A DNA stretch of 64,000 bases, from positions 274,265 through 338,264 of the forward strand of contig NZ_JAUORV010000005.1 in NCBI RefSeq assembly GCF_030548205.1, written 5' to 3'. Shown here in pieces: positions 44,529 through 53,975 of the stretch. The position numbers were made by a program, and so were the translations under genes. The notes under the pieces are model-generated. The model was not told the origin of the DNA. It did not search any database and was given only the letters and a program-made list of their open reading frames with translations. The stretch is from Aliiglaciecola sp. 3_MG-2023. Lineage in GTDB: Bacteria; Pseudomonadota; Gammaproteobacteria; Enterobacterales; Alteromonadaceae. Within the stretch, counting starts at the first letter, position 1. The number at the start of each line of letters is the position of its first letter.

Positions 44529-45622
44529 TTGCATTGCTTGACCGAGCCAAACCGATACATGGTATGTCAAATATAAATGAATCGATACTCAAAGAGTTAG
44601 GACGGTTTAAACATGTTTATGTCTTAAATACGGTACCTTCCTACGCCGCATCTTTATTCCCTGGAAAGTTGTGGGTACTTATGAAAATATTCCATACAAT
44701 TGTCGCTTATTTTCGGCTATTGATTACTCTGATTTTTAGTAAGCACAAAACAATATATCGTCCAATCAATGGTGGTTCAGGTCAGATATTTGACGTTGTA
44801 TTTTTTGCAATTTGTAAAGCTTTCAATTCACACTTTTATATCCATCATCATTCGTTCAATTACCTCAATAACAAAAGTAGATTGTTTACTATTTTGAATA
44901 GCCTCTTGGGTGACAAAACTGTTCACGTCGCTCTAGGTGCCAAAATGAAGGAAAAACTTATAGAGCTTTATGCTATTCCTGAAAATAATATTGTGGTGTT
45001 ATCCAATCTAGCCTTTTTTCCTAAATCAGTAGAGTCGAGCGTTACCAAAAGTAATAGAAAATTAGTGATAGGGCATCTTGCTAATTTGAGTATCGATAAA
45101 GGTTTAGATATTTTTATCGATGTTTGTAAAGCGCTCAAAGAAGCAGGCGTTGATTTTCATGCGAGGGTGGCTGGGCCCTTCTCAACTGAAGCAGAAAAAA
45201 TTCTTTTAGATAGAGCATTAAACGATTTGAAAGAGATAGAGTATGTTGGTTCTGTTTACGGACATGAGAAACAAAAATTTTTTCAATCATTAGATTGTTT
45301 CGTATTTCCGTCGAAATATCAAAATGAAGCTGAACCACTTGTATTGTATGAAGCAGCTCAATTTGGTGGACTCTTAATTGGTTCTCAAAGGGGGTGTATG
45401 AAAGATGTAATTGATTGTTTCGGTGGGTTTTCTTTTGAAGAAAATAAAAACTTAGCCGAAGAAATTGTTCTTTCAATCCTAAATGCTCAAGAATGTAACT
45501 TGTTTGCTAATGAAGCGCGTTTGGCTAGAATAAATCTGTTTAACAAGCAAAAAGAAGTTACAGATGGAACCCTTAGTCAACTTATTAATGGAATGATGCA
45601 AGATGAGATACCAGAAGCTTAG
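44525..45622 (+). CDS. Glycosyltransferase, GT4-like
   Basis: A 365-residue GT-B enzyme. It starts with GTG that overlaps the sulfotransferase stop (GTGA). The N-terminal GMSNINESILKEL loop and the C-terminal donor region (KLVIGHLANLSIDKGLDIFIDV, then NEAEPLVLYEAAQFGG with the E-x7-E pattern) fit GT family 4. It probably adds a further sugar of the repeat unit. The donor is unknown. It overlaps the next gene by 20 bp. Confidence 0.83.
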   Translation: MIALLDRAKPIHGMSNINESILKELGRFKHVYVLNTVPSYAASLFPGKLWVLMKIFHTIVAYFRLLITLIFSKHKTIYRPINGGSGQIFDVVFFAICKAFNSHFYIHHHSFNYLNNKSRLFTILNSLLGDKTVHVALGAKMKEKLIELYAIPENNIVVLSNLAFFPKSVESSVTKSNRKLVIGHLANLSIDKGLDIFIDVCKALKEAGVDFHARVAGPFSTEAEKILLDRALNDLKEIEYVGSVYGHEKQKFFQSLDCFVFPSKYQNEAEPLVLYEAAQFGGLLIGSQRGCMKDVIDCFGGFSFEENKNLAEEIVLSILNAQECNLFANEARLARINLFNKQKEVTDGTLSQLINGMMQDEIPEA

Positions 45623-46172
45623 TCGTTTTCGAGTACCTGCAGGCTTCCGAGGCCGAAACGCAATTTGGGTGCAATTATGGTGGATAGTGCAATCAAGCTT
45701 ATTTGCGTGGTCCCCACAGTTTGCCTACAAATGGCGAAATTGGCTGCTTCGTTTATTTGGAGCAAAAATTGGTACTGGAGTTGTGATTCGACCCACGGTA
45801 AAAATAACATATCCTTGGAAATTAACTATCGGGGATTATGCGTGGGTTGGTGATGAAGCAGAGCTTTATACTCTAGGTGAAATTACAATTGGTAATAATG
45901 CTGTGGTTTCGCAAAAGTGCTATCTCTGTACCGGTTCCCATGACTTTGAAGTGGAAACCTTTGATATCTATGCTAAACCCATAGTAATTGAGCCTGAAGC
46001 TTGGTTAGCTACGGATGTATTTGTTGCTCCTGGTATAACTATTGGTGAAGGGGCTTTAATTGGCGCTCGTAGCTCTGTTTTTGAAAATATGCCAAGCGGA
46101 ATGATTTGTTTAGGTTACCCAGCAAAGCCCATTAAAAAGAGGCCAATATCTAATAAGTTAAATACTAACTAG
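45603..46172 (+). CDS. WcaF-like colanic-acid-type acetyltransferase
   Basis: A 189-residue hexapeptide-repeat acetyltransferase. GFRGRNAIWVQLWWIVQSSLF and WRNWLLRLFGAKIG are the N-terminal features of WcaF-family enzymes. The beta-helix core (WVGDEAELYTLGEITIGNNAVVSQ... GSHDFEVETFD) carries the acetyl-CoA and catalytic His region. It would O-acetylate an EPS sugar. It is the last gene before a 418-bp gap with a sigma-54 promoter. Confidence 0.85.
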   Translation: MRYQKLSRFRVPAGFRGRNAIWVQLWWIVQSSLFAWSPQFAYKWRNWLLRLFGAKIGTGVVIRPTVKITYPWKLTIGDYAWVGDEAELYTLGEITIGNNAVVSQKCYLCTGSHDFEVETFDIYAKPIVIEPEAWLATDVFVAPGITIGEGALIGARSSVFENMPSGMICLGYPAKPIKKRPISNKLNTN

Positions 46173-46311
46173 CTTTTAAATATAAAACTATAAAAAGAAA
46201 GTTAAAATCACCATTTTAAAGCAATGTAATGGCTATCAACTAAGTTGAACATTTATGGTGCAATTATTGGTTTGGATGTCATTTAATGAGACAATATTAG
46301 TGATGTACTTA

Positions 46312-46348
46312 CTTAGGTTAACCACGCATAAATATTGATTAACCTAAG
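46312..46348. promoter_or_regulatory. Inverted repeat CTTAGGTTAA-N17-TTAACCTAAG
   Basis: A perfect 10-bp inverted repeat centred about 170 bp upstream of the sigma-54 promoter at 46502, the usual distance for an enhancer-binding-protein site. The remainder of the gap 46173-46501 is AT-rich with no other motif I can support. Confidence 0.45.
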
Positions 46349-46501
46349 ACATTAAATTCTCAGTTTCTCTTCTAATTCCCAATGAATCTTAGATTTAGAG
46401 GCGTTATTTTATATTGGATAAAGTGTTCTTAGAAACGTTGATTGCATTAATTTTAAAAACTTAAAATTATTGAAATAATATACTAGTAAATTTTAGTTTA
46501 C

Positions 46502-46517
46502 TGGTAAGGGACTTGCA
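46502..46517 (+). promoter_or_regulatory. Sigma-54 promoter before the wcaI-gmd genes
   Basis: TGGTAAGGGACTTGCA has GG and GC 12 bp apart and differs from TGGCACGnnnnTTGCA at two defined positions. Transcription would start near 46528, about 63 nt before the glycosyltransferase gene. Together with the site at 34650 it suggests one RpoN-dependent activator for the locus. Confidence 0.62.
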
Positions 46518-46590
46518 TATAGCTTGCTCAATAGCAAACAAGGGATGATGAAGGCGTGAGACTGCTGAGAAAAATAGATAGGGATATAGC

Positions 46591-47850
46591 TTGAAGCTGC
46601 TTTTGAAAAGTTTAAATTATGCCCCGGAGTTAACCGGAATTGGCAAATACAATGGTGAAATGTGTGAAGCGTTTGCAGAACGAGGCTTAGGTGTAACCGC
46701 GGTTGTGGCGCCGCCCTATTATCCTGAATGGAAAATTCATGATGGTTACCGTAAGTTTCTATACCAAACCGAAACTAAAAATGAAGTAGAACTCATTCGA
46801 TGCCCTTTATATGTCCCTAAGAAAGTCACCACCATTAGACGCTTGCTGCATTTAGCTACTTTTGCTTTTAGCTCCGGTTTGGCACTTTTTAGTCGTCTTT
46901 TTAGAAAGCCGGACGTGATTGTTTTGGTTCAACCTACTTTATTCTGTGCGCCTTTAACGTTGTTGTATGCCAAATTAACAAGGACTAAAACCGTCTTACA
47001 TATTCAAGATTATGAAGTGGATGCTATCTTTGGACTTGGATTAATGGGAGAGGGGAAAGCAGCCAGTGTAGCTAAAAAAATAGAACGTTGGTTGATGGCT
47101 GGGTTTGATGCAATCTCTACCATTTCTTTTAGTATGATTGATAACGCTAAAAGCAAAGGAGTACCTGATGATAAGTTGATTCATTTTCCTAATTGGTCGG
47201 ATACATCTTTTGTTACTCCTGAAACTGATGGCTCTGCATTGCGTGAAGAGTGGGGATTTAGCAAAGAAGATAAAGTTTTTCTCTACGCTGGTAATTTAGG
47301 TGCTAAACAAGGTTTAGAAGTCGTATTAGAAGCCGCTGGGCGTTTAAAAGACAACCCTCACATCAAATTTGTATTTGTAGGGGCGGGTGCCAATGTTGAT
47401 AACCTCAAAAAATTAGCTTATCAACAAAACTTAAGCAACGTGTATTTTAAACCGCTACAACCTTGGGAACTTGTTCCACAAATGCTGGCAATGGCTGATA
47501 TTCATTTGGTCATTCAGAAAAAAGGCGCAGCTGATGCGGTTTTACCGTCAAAATTAACCAATATTCTGTCTGCTGGTGGGCATGCTATTGTCACCGCGGA
47601 AGAACATACAGAGTTGGGGCGCATTGAGCAGCAACAACCTGGGATCTATGAGTGTATTGAACCTGAAAGTGCTGATACACTTGTAGCATCAATCAAAAAT
47701 GCTATTCAAAAAGATACGAATAAGCACAATAAGGTGGCGCGTCAGTTTGCGTTATCTTATTTAGATAAAAATACCATCATTGATAATTTTTTAAATAAAC
47801 TAGTAAAAATAACGGAATCGGATTCGGATTTTGTAAAGGAAATAAAATGA
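46591..47850 (+). CDS. wcaI: WcaI-like glycosyltransferase
   Basis: A 419-residue GT-B enzyme of the colanic-acid WcaI type ([55 protein letters not shown] donor loop). WcaI is thought to add a fucosyl residue to the EPS unit, matching the GDP-fucose genes that follow. The start is TTG at 46591 with ATAGGGA upstream. It overlaps gmd by 4 bp. DNA composition returns to the window average here, after the AT-rich segment. Confidence 0.85.
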   Translation: MKLLLKSLNYAPELTGIGKYNGEMCEAFAERGLGVTAVVAPPYYPEWKIHDGYRKFLYQTETKNEVELIRCPLYVPKKVTTIRRLLHLATFAFSSGLALFSRLFRKPDVIVLVQPTLFCAPLTLLYAKLTRTKTVLHIQDYEVDAIFGLGLMGEGKAASVAKKIERWLMAGFDAISTISFSMIDNAKSKGVPDDKLIHFPNWSDTSFVTPETDGSALREEWGFSKEDKVFLYAGNLGAKQGLEVVLEAAGRLKDNPHIKFVFVGAGANVDNLKKLAYQQNLSNVYFKPLQPWELVPQMLAMADIHLVIQKKGAADAVLPSKLTNILSAGGHAIVTAEEHTELGRIEQQQPGIYECIEPESADTLVASIKNAIQKDTNKHNKVARQFALSYLDKNTIIDNFLNKLVKITESDSDFVKEIK

Positions 47851-48968
47851 CAAAAAAAGTCGCATTAGTAACTGGGGTTACAGGTCAAGACGGTTCTTAC
47901 CTGGCTGAGTTCTTATTAGAAAAAGGTTATGAAGTTCACGGTATCAAACGTCGTGCTTCATTGTTTAATACTCAGCGTGTAGATCATATTTATGAAGATC
48001 CACATGTTGAAAATGCTAACTTCAAGTTACATTACGGCGACTTATCTGACTCGTCTAACTTAATCCGCATTATGCGTGAAGTTGAACCTGATGAAGTCTA
48101 CAACTTGGGTGCTCAGTCTCACGTTGCTGTTTCATTTGAAGCGCCAGAATATACTGCTGACGTAGATGCTTTAGGTACTTTGCGTCTGTTAGAAGCGATT
48201 CGTTTCTTAGGTTTAGAAAAGAAAACTAAATTTTACCAAGCCTCTACGTCAGAGCTTTACGGTGAAGTACAAGAGATTCCACAAAAAGAAACCACACCAT
48301 TCCACCCACGCTCTCCTTATGCCGTGGCTAAAATGTACGCTTACTGGATAGCAGTAAACTACCGTGAATCTTATGGTATTTATGCCTGTAACGGTATTTT
48401 GTTTAACCATGAGTCTCCGCGCCGTGGTGAAACCTTTGTAACCCGTAAAATTACTCGTGCTATTGCGAACATTGCCCAAGGTTTAGAAAAGTGCTTGTTC
48501 CTAGGAAATATGGATGCATTACGTGATTGGGGTCATGCAAAAGACTACGTTCGTATGCAATGGATGATGTTGCAACAAGACAAGCCTGAAGATTTTGTTA
48601 TCGCTACCGGTAAACAAATTTCAGTTCGTGAATTTGTGCGTATGTCTGCTGCAGAAGCGGGTATTAGCCTTGAGTTTAGCGGCGAAGGTGTGGATGAAAT
48701 AGCGACCGTAACGGCTGTTAGCGGTGATGATGCACCAGGTGTAAGCGTAGGTGATGTAATTGTTAAAGTTGATCCGCGTTACTTCCGTCCTGCAGAGGTT
48801 GAAACCCTATTGGGCGACCCAACCAAAGCCAAAGAAAAACTAGGCTGGGTACCTGAGATCACAGTAGAAGAAATGTGTGCAGAAATGGTGCGCAATGATT
48901 TGGACAAAGCCAAGCAACATGCCTTGTTGAAAGAACACGGCTATTCGTTAGCAGTATCTAGAGAATAG
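47847..48968 (+). CDS. gmd: GDP-mannose 4,6-dehydratase
   Basis: A 373-residue extended [26 protein letters not shown] at the N-terminus is the Gmd signature, followed by [17 protein letters not shown], catalytic Ser/Thr-Glu (STSELYGE) and YxxxK ([10 protein letters not shown]). It makes GDP-4-keto-6-deoxymannose from GDP-mannose, the first step to GDP-L-fucose; Fcl is encoded 780 bp further on. The gap between the two holds REP array 7. Assignment is firm. Confidence 0.95.
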   Translation: MTKKVALVTGVTGQDGSYLAEFLLEKGYEVHGIKRRASLFNTQRVDHIYEDPHVENANFKLHYGDLSDSSNLIRIMREVEPDEVYNLGAQSHVAVSFEAPEYTADVDALGTLRLLEAIRFLGLEKKTKFYQASTSELYGEVQEIPQKETTPFHPRSPYAVAKMYAYWIAVNYRESYGIYACNGILFNHESPRRGETFVTRKITRAIANIAQGLEKCLFLGNMDALRDWGHAKDYVRMQWMMLQQDKPEDFVIATGKQISVREFVRMSAAEAGISLEFSGEGVDEIATVTAVSGDDAPGVSVGDVIVKVDPRYFRPAEVETLLGDPTKAKEKLGWVPEITVEEMCAEMVRNDLDKAKQHALLKEHGYSLAVSRE

Positions 48969-48982
48969 TAAGGCAAAACTCC

Positions 48983-49679
48983 TTGTAGGCTCGGGCTTTA
49001 GCCCGGGCGAAAATTGCATTACCGAAGCTGTTTTTGATATTGGTACTCCATGGGCTAAAGCCCATGCTACAAAAAGAAACGGACGAAAATTCGTTGTAGG
49101 CTCGGGCTTTAGTCCGGGTGAAAATTGCAATAGCGAAGCTGTTTTTGATATTGGTGTTCCATGGGCTAAAGCCCATGCTACAAAATGAAACGGATAAGAA
49201 TTCGTTGTAGGCTCGGGCTTTAGTCCGAGTGAAATATTTCAAATGCCGGTATTGTTTTTGATATTGGCGTTCCATGGGCTAAAGCCCATGCTACAAAATG
49301 AAACGGATTAAAATTCGTTGTAGGCTCGGGCTTCAGTCTGGGTGAAAATTACATTACCGAAGCTGTTTTTGATATCGGTATTCCATGGGCTAAAGCCCAT
49401 GCTACAAAATAAAAGCGGATTAAAATTCGTTGTAGGCTCGGGCTTTAGCCCGGGTGGAATTGCATTACCGAAGCTGTTTTTGAAATCGGTGTTCCATGGG
49501 CTAAAGCCCATGCTACAAAATGAAACGGATTAAAATTCGTTGTAGGCTCGGGCTTCAGCCCGGGTGAAATATTTCAAATGCCGGTATTGTTTTTGATCTC
49601 GATATTCCATGGGCTAAAGCCCATGCTACAAAATAAAAACGGCCGAAAATTCGTTGTAGGCTCGGGCTTCAGCCCGGGC
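48983..49679. repeat. REP/BIME array 7, 110-114-bp tandem units
   Basis: Six full units and one partial, starting at 48983, 49094, 49205, 49318, 49430, 49540 and 49654. Each has GTAGGCTCGGGCTTTAGCCC, a 45-bp AT-rich spacer and CATGGGCTAAAGCCCATGCTAC. The stems differ in sequence from the arrays elsewhere but keep the GTAG feet and TTTA/TAAA loop. The array splits gmd from fcl. Confidence 0.92.
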
Positions 49680-49749
49680 AGTATTATCGCCTTTTGTATA
49701 CCGAGGGTTTATCTCGGTGAAATGACTATTATTTAAAGAGTAAATCAAC

Positions 49750-50709
49750 ATGAAAAAAGTTTTTGTTGCAGGCCACAGAGGCATGGTGGGTTCCGCCATC
49801 GTTCGTCAGCTGACAAAACAAGGTGATGTGGAAATTGTCACCAAAACTCGCAAAGAGCTAGATTTGACTAGCCAAGCCGAAGTCAGCGAGTTTTTTGCTA
49901 AAGAAAACATCGAACAAGTGTATTTAGCTGCAGCAAAAGTCGGTGGTATCATTGCTAACAACACTTACCCTGCTGAATTTATTTATGAAAACCTGATGAT
50001 CCAATGCAACATTATTCATAGTGCCCACGTAGCTGGTGTGCAAGACTTATTGTTTTTAGGTTCCTCTTGTATTTATCCTAAATTGGCTGAACAGCCAATG
50101 TCAGAAGATGCGCTGCTTACCGGTACACTTGAACCAACTAACGAGCCTTATGCCATTGCTAAAATCGCCGGCATTAAACTGTGTGAGTCATACAATCGCC
50201 AATATGGCCGTAACTACCGTTCAGTCATGCCTACCAACCTGTACGGTGAAAACGATAATTTCCACCCTGAAAATTCTCATGTTATTCCGGCTCTTATTCG
50301 CCGTTTCCATGAAGCGAAATTGGAAGGTAAACCTGAAGTCGTAGCTTGGGGCAGTGGTAAGCCAATGCGTGAGTTTTTGCATGTGGATGATATGGCCGCA
50401 GCGTCTATTTATGTTATGCAATTAGACAACGCTACTTACGAAGCGAATACTCAGCCAATGCTTAGTCACATTAATGTGGGAACAGGTGTTGATTGCACTA
50501 TTCGTGAATTAGTTGAGACAGTCGCTAAGGTAACTGGCTATGAAGGTGATATTAGCTTTGATGCGTCTAAACCCGATGGTGCACCACGTAAACTGATGAA
50601 CGTATCACGCTTAAAAGATTTAGGTTGGCAGTACAGCATTTCATTAGAAGAAGGGTTAGCCAGTACTTATGAATGGTTCTTGGCAAACCAGGATAGTTTT
50701 AGAAAATAA
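49750..50709 (+). CDS. fcl: GDP-L-fucose synthase
   Basis: A 319-residue epimerase/reductase. The cofactor loop [14 protein letters not shown] starts at residue 8. The catalytic Ser ([10 protein letters not shown]) and Tyr-xxx-Lys (YAIAKIAG) and the [27 protein letters not shown] motif are those of Fcl/WcaG. It turns GDP-4-keto-6-deoxymannose into GDP-L-fucose. It follows REP array 7 and stands 25 bp before gmm. Firm assignment. Confidence 0.95.
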   Translation: MKKVFVAGHRGMVGSAIVRQLTKQGDVEIVTKTRKELDLTSQAEVSEFFAKENIEQVYLAAAKVGGIIANNTYPAEFIYENLMIQCNIIHSAHVAGVQDLLFLGSSCIYPKLAEQPMSEDALLTGTLEPTNEPYAIAKIAGIKLCESYNRQYGRNYRSVMPTNLYGENDNFHPENSHVIPALIRRFHEAKLEGKPEVVAWGSGKPMREFLHVDDMAAASIYVMQLDNATYEANTQPMLSHINVGTGVDCTIRELVETVAKVTGYEGDISFDASKPDGAPRKLMNVSRLKDLGWQYSISLEEGLASTYEWFLANQDSFRK

Positions 50710-50734
50710 GTTTAGTATTAAATAAGAAACCAAT

Positions 50735-51187
50735 ATGTTTTTAGATAAACCAACCTTTAGCACTGTCATTGCCAGCACTCCGCTGGTATCTATTGATTTG
50801 GTGATCACCAATGAAAACAATGAAGCGCTGCTTGGCCAGCGCTTAAATCGCCCTGCTAAAGGTTATTGGTTTGTGCCTGGCGGGCGAATCCTAAAAGATG
50901 AATCGCTGGCCAGTGCGTTTCAACGTCTAACTCAAGAAGAGTTAGGTGAAGCTTTCACCATGGATCAAGCCACTCTGCTCGGCCCATATGACCATTTTTA
51001 CCAAGATAATGTGTTTGGGGATGAATTTACCACCCATTATGTAGCTATTGCCTACAAGTTAAAATTAACCAACCCATTAAAAAACCTGCCGTTAGATAAA
51101 CAGCATGGCAGTTATCAGTGGATGCCAATCTCCGAATTGTTAAACAACGATGCCGTGCATAAACATACCAAATGGTATTTTATGTAG
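50735..51187 (+). CDS. gmm: GDP-mannose mannosyl hydrolase
   Basis: A 150-residue Nudix-fold enzyme (PLVSIDLVITNENNEALLGQRLNRPAKGYWFVPGGRI). The Nudix box is the altered form found in Gmm (GGRILKDESLASAFQRLTQEELG), which breaks GDP-mannose or GDP-glucose at the sugar carbon. It commonly stands beside fcl in colanic-acid loci. Its stop TAG lies in the first GTAG of REP array 8 (ATG-TAG-CATGG), so the last Met and the end of the protein coincide with the repeat. Confidence 0.92.
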   Translation: MFLDKPTFSTVIASTPLVSIDLVITNENNEALLGQRLNRPAKGYWFVPGGRILKDESLASAFQRLTQEELGEAFTMDQATLLGPYDHFYQDNVFGDEFTTHYVAIAYKLKLTNPLKNLPLDKQHGSYQWMPISELLNNDAVHKHTKWYFM

Positions 51188-51465
51188 CATGGTCTTCAGA
51201 CCATGTTGGTATTTCATAATCCGCCCAATGTAGCATGGGCTTCAGCCCATGGAATCTATGAATAATTCTTGCGGGGCTAAAGCACCCGCCTACAGGTTGT
51301 GAACGTATGACGTTGTAGCATGGGCTTCAGGCCATGGAATATATGAATAATTCTTGCGGGGCTAAAGCACCCGCCTACAGGTTGTGAACGAATCACGTTG
51401 TAGCATGGGTTTCAGCCCATGGAATGTATGAACGGTTCTTGCTGGACTAAAGCACCCGACTACAG
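51184..51465. repeat. REP/BIME array 8
   Basis: Three or so units of about 83 bp: GTAGCATGGGCTTCAGCCCA, then a shared TATGAATAATTCTTGC spacer, then GGGGCTAAAGCACCCGCCTAC and GGTTGTGAACG. The array lies between the convergent gmm and nucleotidyltransferase genes. Confidence 0.9.
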
Positions 51466-51469
51466 GTGT

Positions 51470-52582
51470 TTAATTGACTAGGTGCTTGATAACACCGCCG
51501 ATCAAACGGCGAATGTAAAAAAATGGCATTAAATAACCCGGCTGTTTTCCGTATTTTTGATAAACTTCTTGCGCTGGTGGAAATACCATTTCTTTTATAA
51601 ATAACCATTTTTCGCGAACACTTCTGCGCTGTTTCAATGAACGCCAAAACTGGTTAGACCGACTGTCCACCCTTATCAGGTAATCTAATTCAGCGTTTGT
51701 AGTTGCACCATTCAGTGTTTCTAACACGTTTTTAAGACTAGCATCCTCGAAGTGCTGGTTGGCTAGATCGAGGGCAAACTTTGCTAGTGTGCCAAGTCCC
51801 TTCTCATCAACACATTGACGAAAATGAGCTTTTTCAGAATGGGTCATTTGTCGACAAAGTAGCAGCAAGTCATATAACCAAATCAACTTCACCGCATCAC
51901 CCACATTGCGGTGATGAAGAAGATGCACTATTGCGTGTATTAGCCCGTGAGATTTACACACTAGAGGAATGTTCCTTAGCGTTTTGGTATCCGCAGCGTC
52001 GGCTAATTCATCAAACTTGAGAATGTTTTCTACTCCAAGTTCATTACTTAATCGCAGATGAATATCAAAATCAACGTTTACTCCAGGACTTAAGGTTTTA
52101 CGCATTGAAAATTGGTTGATAATAGCTGTAGGGTTCCACCCTCTTGGATTAGCAAATCCCATCGACTCAAATGCTGCAACAACAGAGTTTTTATCATCGG
52201 TATCGATGATAATGTCCACATCGGCTTTGGTTCGTAATAAGGAATTGGAATAAACAGCGTGACCAAGGGCGTATCCTTTAAGTACCACAAATTGAACCCC
52301 AGATTCGGTAAGCTGCATTAAAGTTTGATGGAACTGTTGCTCTAACAATTGATTGCGTAAGCTTTGGTGCATTTGATAATTGATTAAAGAAGCAAAAAAC
52401 GTTTTTTTAAGCTTATGATGTTCGAGTACTTGAGCAAGCAACGCGGCCACACCATGTTCAATGGCTATGTCGGTTAGCGCTTGCGCATCTTGCATACCTA
52501 TTGATTGCAAGCTTGTAAGATCTGCAAGAATCAACTTACTAAGCTGTACTAGCTTTGGTGTTGTTTGGGGTGCGTTAAGCAC
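51470..52582 (-). CDS. Nucleotidyltransferase family protein (NTP_transf_5-like)
   Basis: A 370-residue protein of the uncharacterised nucleotidyltransferase family: GYALGHAVYSNSLLRTKADVDIII carries the D-x-D of the polymerase-beta-like active site, and a second acidic residue follows (NVDFDIHLRLS). GTG at 52582 is chosen because GGGGGAG lies 5 bases upstream; a TTG at 52612 would lengthen it. It overlaps the ligase gene by 8 bp. Members of this family occur next to HprK-like kinases in some lasso-peptide clusters, so it may modify the precursor encoded at 35.4 kb. An EPS-related role is equally open. Confidence 0.72.
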   Translation of the reverse strand: MLNAPQTTPKLVQLSKLILADLTSLQSIGMQDAQALTDIAIEHGVAALLAQVLEHHKLKKTFFASLINYQMHQSLRNQLLEQQFHQTLMQLTESGVQFVVLKGYALGHAVYSNSLLRTKADVDIIIDTDDKNSVVAAFESMGFANPRGWNPTAIINQFSMRKTLSPGVNVDFDIHLRLSNELGVENILKFDELADAADTKTLRNIPLVCKSHGLIHAIVHLLHHRNVGDAVKLIWLYDLLLLCRQMTHSEKAHFRQCVDEKGLGTLAKFALDLANQHFEDASLKNVLETLNGATTNAELDYLIRVDSRSNQFWRSLKQRRSVREKWLFIKEMVFPPAQEVYQKYGKQPGYLMPFFYIRRLIGGVIKHLVN

Positions 52583-53975
52583 TGGCGCTCCCCCTGCGTT
52601 TAGAAGGTTCAACTAACCTTAATCCAATGGCTAACAAGGTAAAAAACAGCGCGGATAAGTAAAAAGTAGCAACGTTATAATCGAAGCTTGAATGCAATAA
52701 CAACATTAACAAGGATGCTTGGCAGCCCATTAACAGCCCTTGTTGGGTACTCGATTTGCCCATGAATACTTTTTTCAGCATAAGTAAAATTGCAATACTA
52801 AATATCAAGATCCCGACGATACCCTGGGTCGCGAGGGTTTCAAGGTAGTCGTTATGAGCTCGTTTCGACATTTCACTGTTACCCAATGACTCAGGTTTAT
52901 AATGATGTTGAATTAGCGGATAAGTGCCAGGGCCACTACCAAATAGCGGGAAATCAGCTATCACACTTAAAGCGACGCTGTGTAAGTTAGAGCGTGAGCT
53001 ATCACTAAAACCATATTTTTCGAATCGCTCGAAGGAATTGGAATTCACAAAAATCAGTCCAAGCACCACAATTACGCCAAAAATAGATAAAAGTGACTTT
53101 CGTTTATTAAGCTTCTGTTGTTGCCAAAATATATAGCGTGCACATATTCCACAGATAACCAGCATAAATACCAAGTTACCACCTCTAGAGTCGGTTTTGG
53201 TTAGTACGAAAAACAGTAACAGTGCGATGCAAAGATAGACAAATATTCGCGAGCAGATGATATAAATCAGCGCCCGTGATAAACGATTATGTTGCCAATT
53301 TTTCTTTCGCTTTTTTAGGACATCAAAAGTTAATCCAAGGGCCAGAGGAATGCTCATCGCTAAATAGATGGCATATTGGTTTTTGTAACTAAAGGTGCCC
53401 CGTATCACCTTGTTCCAATCGGAATCCCAAGGTGGTATGGCCTTTGAAAGTTGGTATTGTCCCCCAGTGTAATGGTTTACTAGGGAATACAGCGCGGTAG
53501 CTGAGGCAACAATTAACAAGCAATACACTAATTTGCTTAATCGCTGTGGCCGTTTTAAAAGTACGTAGGTGAGCAAAAACAGCATCACTAAGGTGGTGAG
53601 TTCGAACCACTCGATAGAAGAGGTGCTAGTAGATAAACTAAGGTATCCGTAATCTGTATTCGTATTAAGTTGGTAATAATATGCGCTTTGCGGGCTAATT
53701 ATCGATAATAATTCCATGGGGATTGGAATTAAATAGATACCCAAATACAGCAACCACAACAACAAAACCAATAGTGGTTTTTGTACCTGCTTAGTCTCCG
53801 CAAAAAATTGAGCTTTCCCCAAGACTAAAAAAACTAACCCAATGGTGGTGATTATCGCGATTAAGGAAAGCTCCCAAACCAGTTCAGCTCCGTGTAACCA
53901 AGGTGAAACAACGTGTACAGCCAGTAAACATAAAAATGCGCTAGCTGTTAACCAAGTGCTTATGTGTGTTTTCAT
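52575..53975 (-). CDS. O-antigen-ligase/Wzy_C family membrane protein
   Basis: A 466-residue membrane protein with about 11-12 helices and a Wzy_C core: SRGGNLVFMLVIC and, in the large periplasmic loop, GSGPGTYPLIQHHYK...RAHNDYLETLATQGIVG. The HNDYLE motif is typical of WaaL/PglL-type ligases and some EPS polymerases. It may ligate EPS to an acceptor or be a second polymerase. It is coupled to its neighbours by overlaps of 4 and 8 bp. Confidence 0.82.
   Translation of the reverse strand: MKTHISTWLTASAFLCLLAVHVVSPWLHGAELVWELSLIAIITTIGLVFLVLGKAQFFAETKQVQKPLLVLLLWLLYLGIYLIPIPMELLSIISPQSAYYYQLNTNTDYGYLSLSTSTSSIEWFELTTLVMLFLLTYVLLKRPQRLSKLVYCLLIVASATALYSLVNHYTGGQYQLSKAIPPWDSDWNKVIRGTFSYKNQYAIYLAMSIPLALGLTFDVLKKRKKNWQHNRLSRALIYIICSRIFVYLCIALLLFFVLTKTDSRGGNLVFMLVICGICARYIFWQQQKLNKRKSLLSIFGVIVVLGLIFVNSNSFERFEKYGFSDSSRSNLHSVALSVIADFPLFGSGPGTYPLIQHHYKPESLGNSEMSKRAHNDYLETLATQGIVGILIFSIAILLMLKKVFMGKSSTQQGLLMGCQASLLMLLLHSSFDYNVATFYLSALFFTLLAIGLRLVEPSKRRGSASA

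Noticed and set aside
42171..46172. The two hexapeptide acyltransferases as a duplication
   Set aside because: Lengths, N-terminal regions and motifs differ (one WcaF-type, one not), so they are not recent copies.
48983..49679. CRISPR-like look of regular repeats with spacers
   Set aside because: Spacers are near-identical, the repeat is palindromic with GTAG feet, the period is 110-114 bp and no cas gene is present; it is a BIME array.
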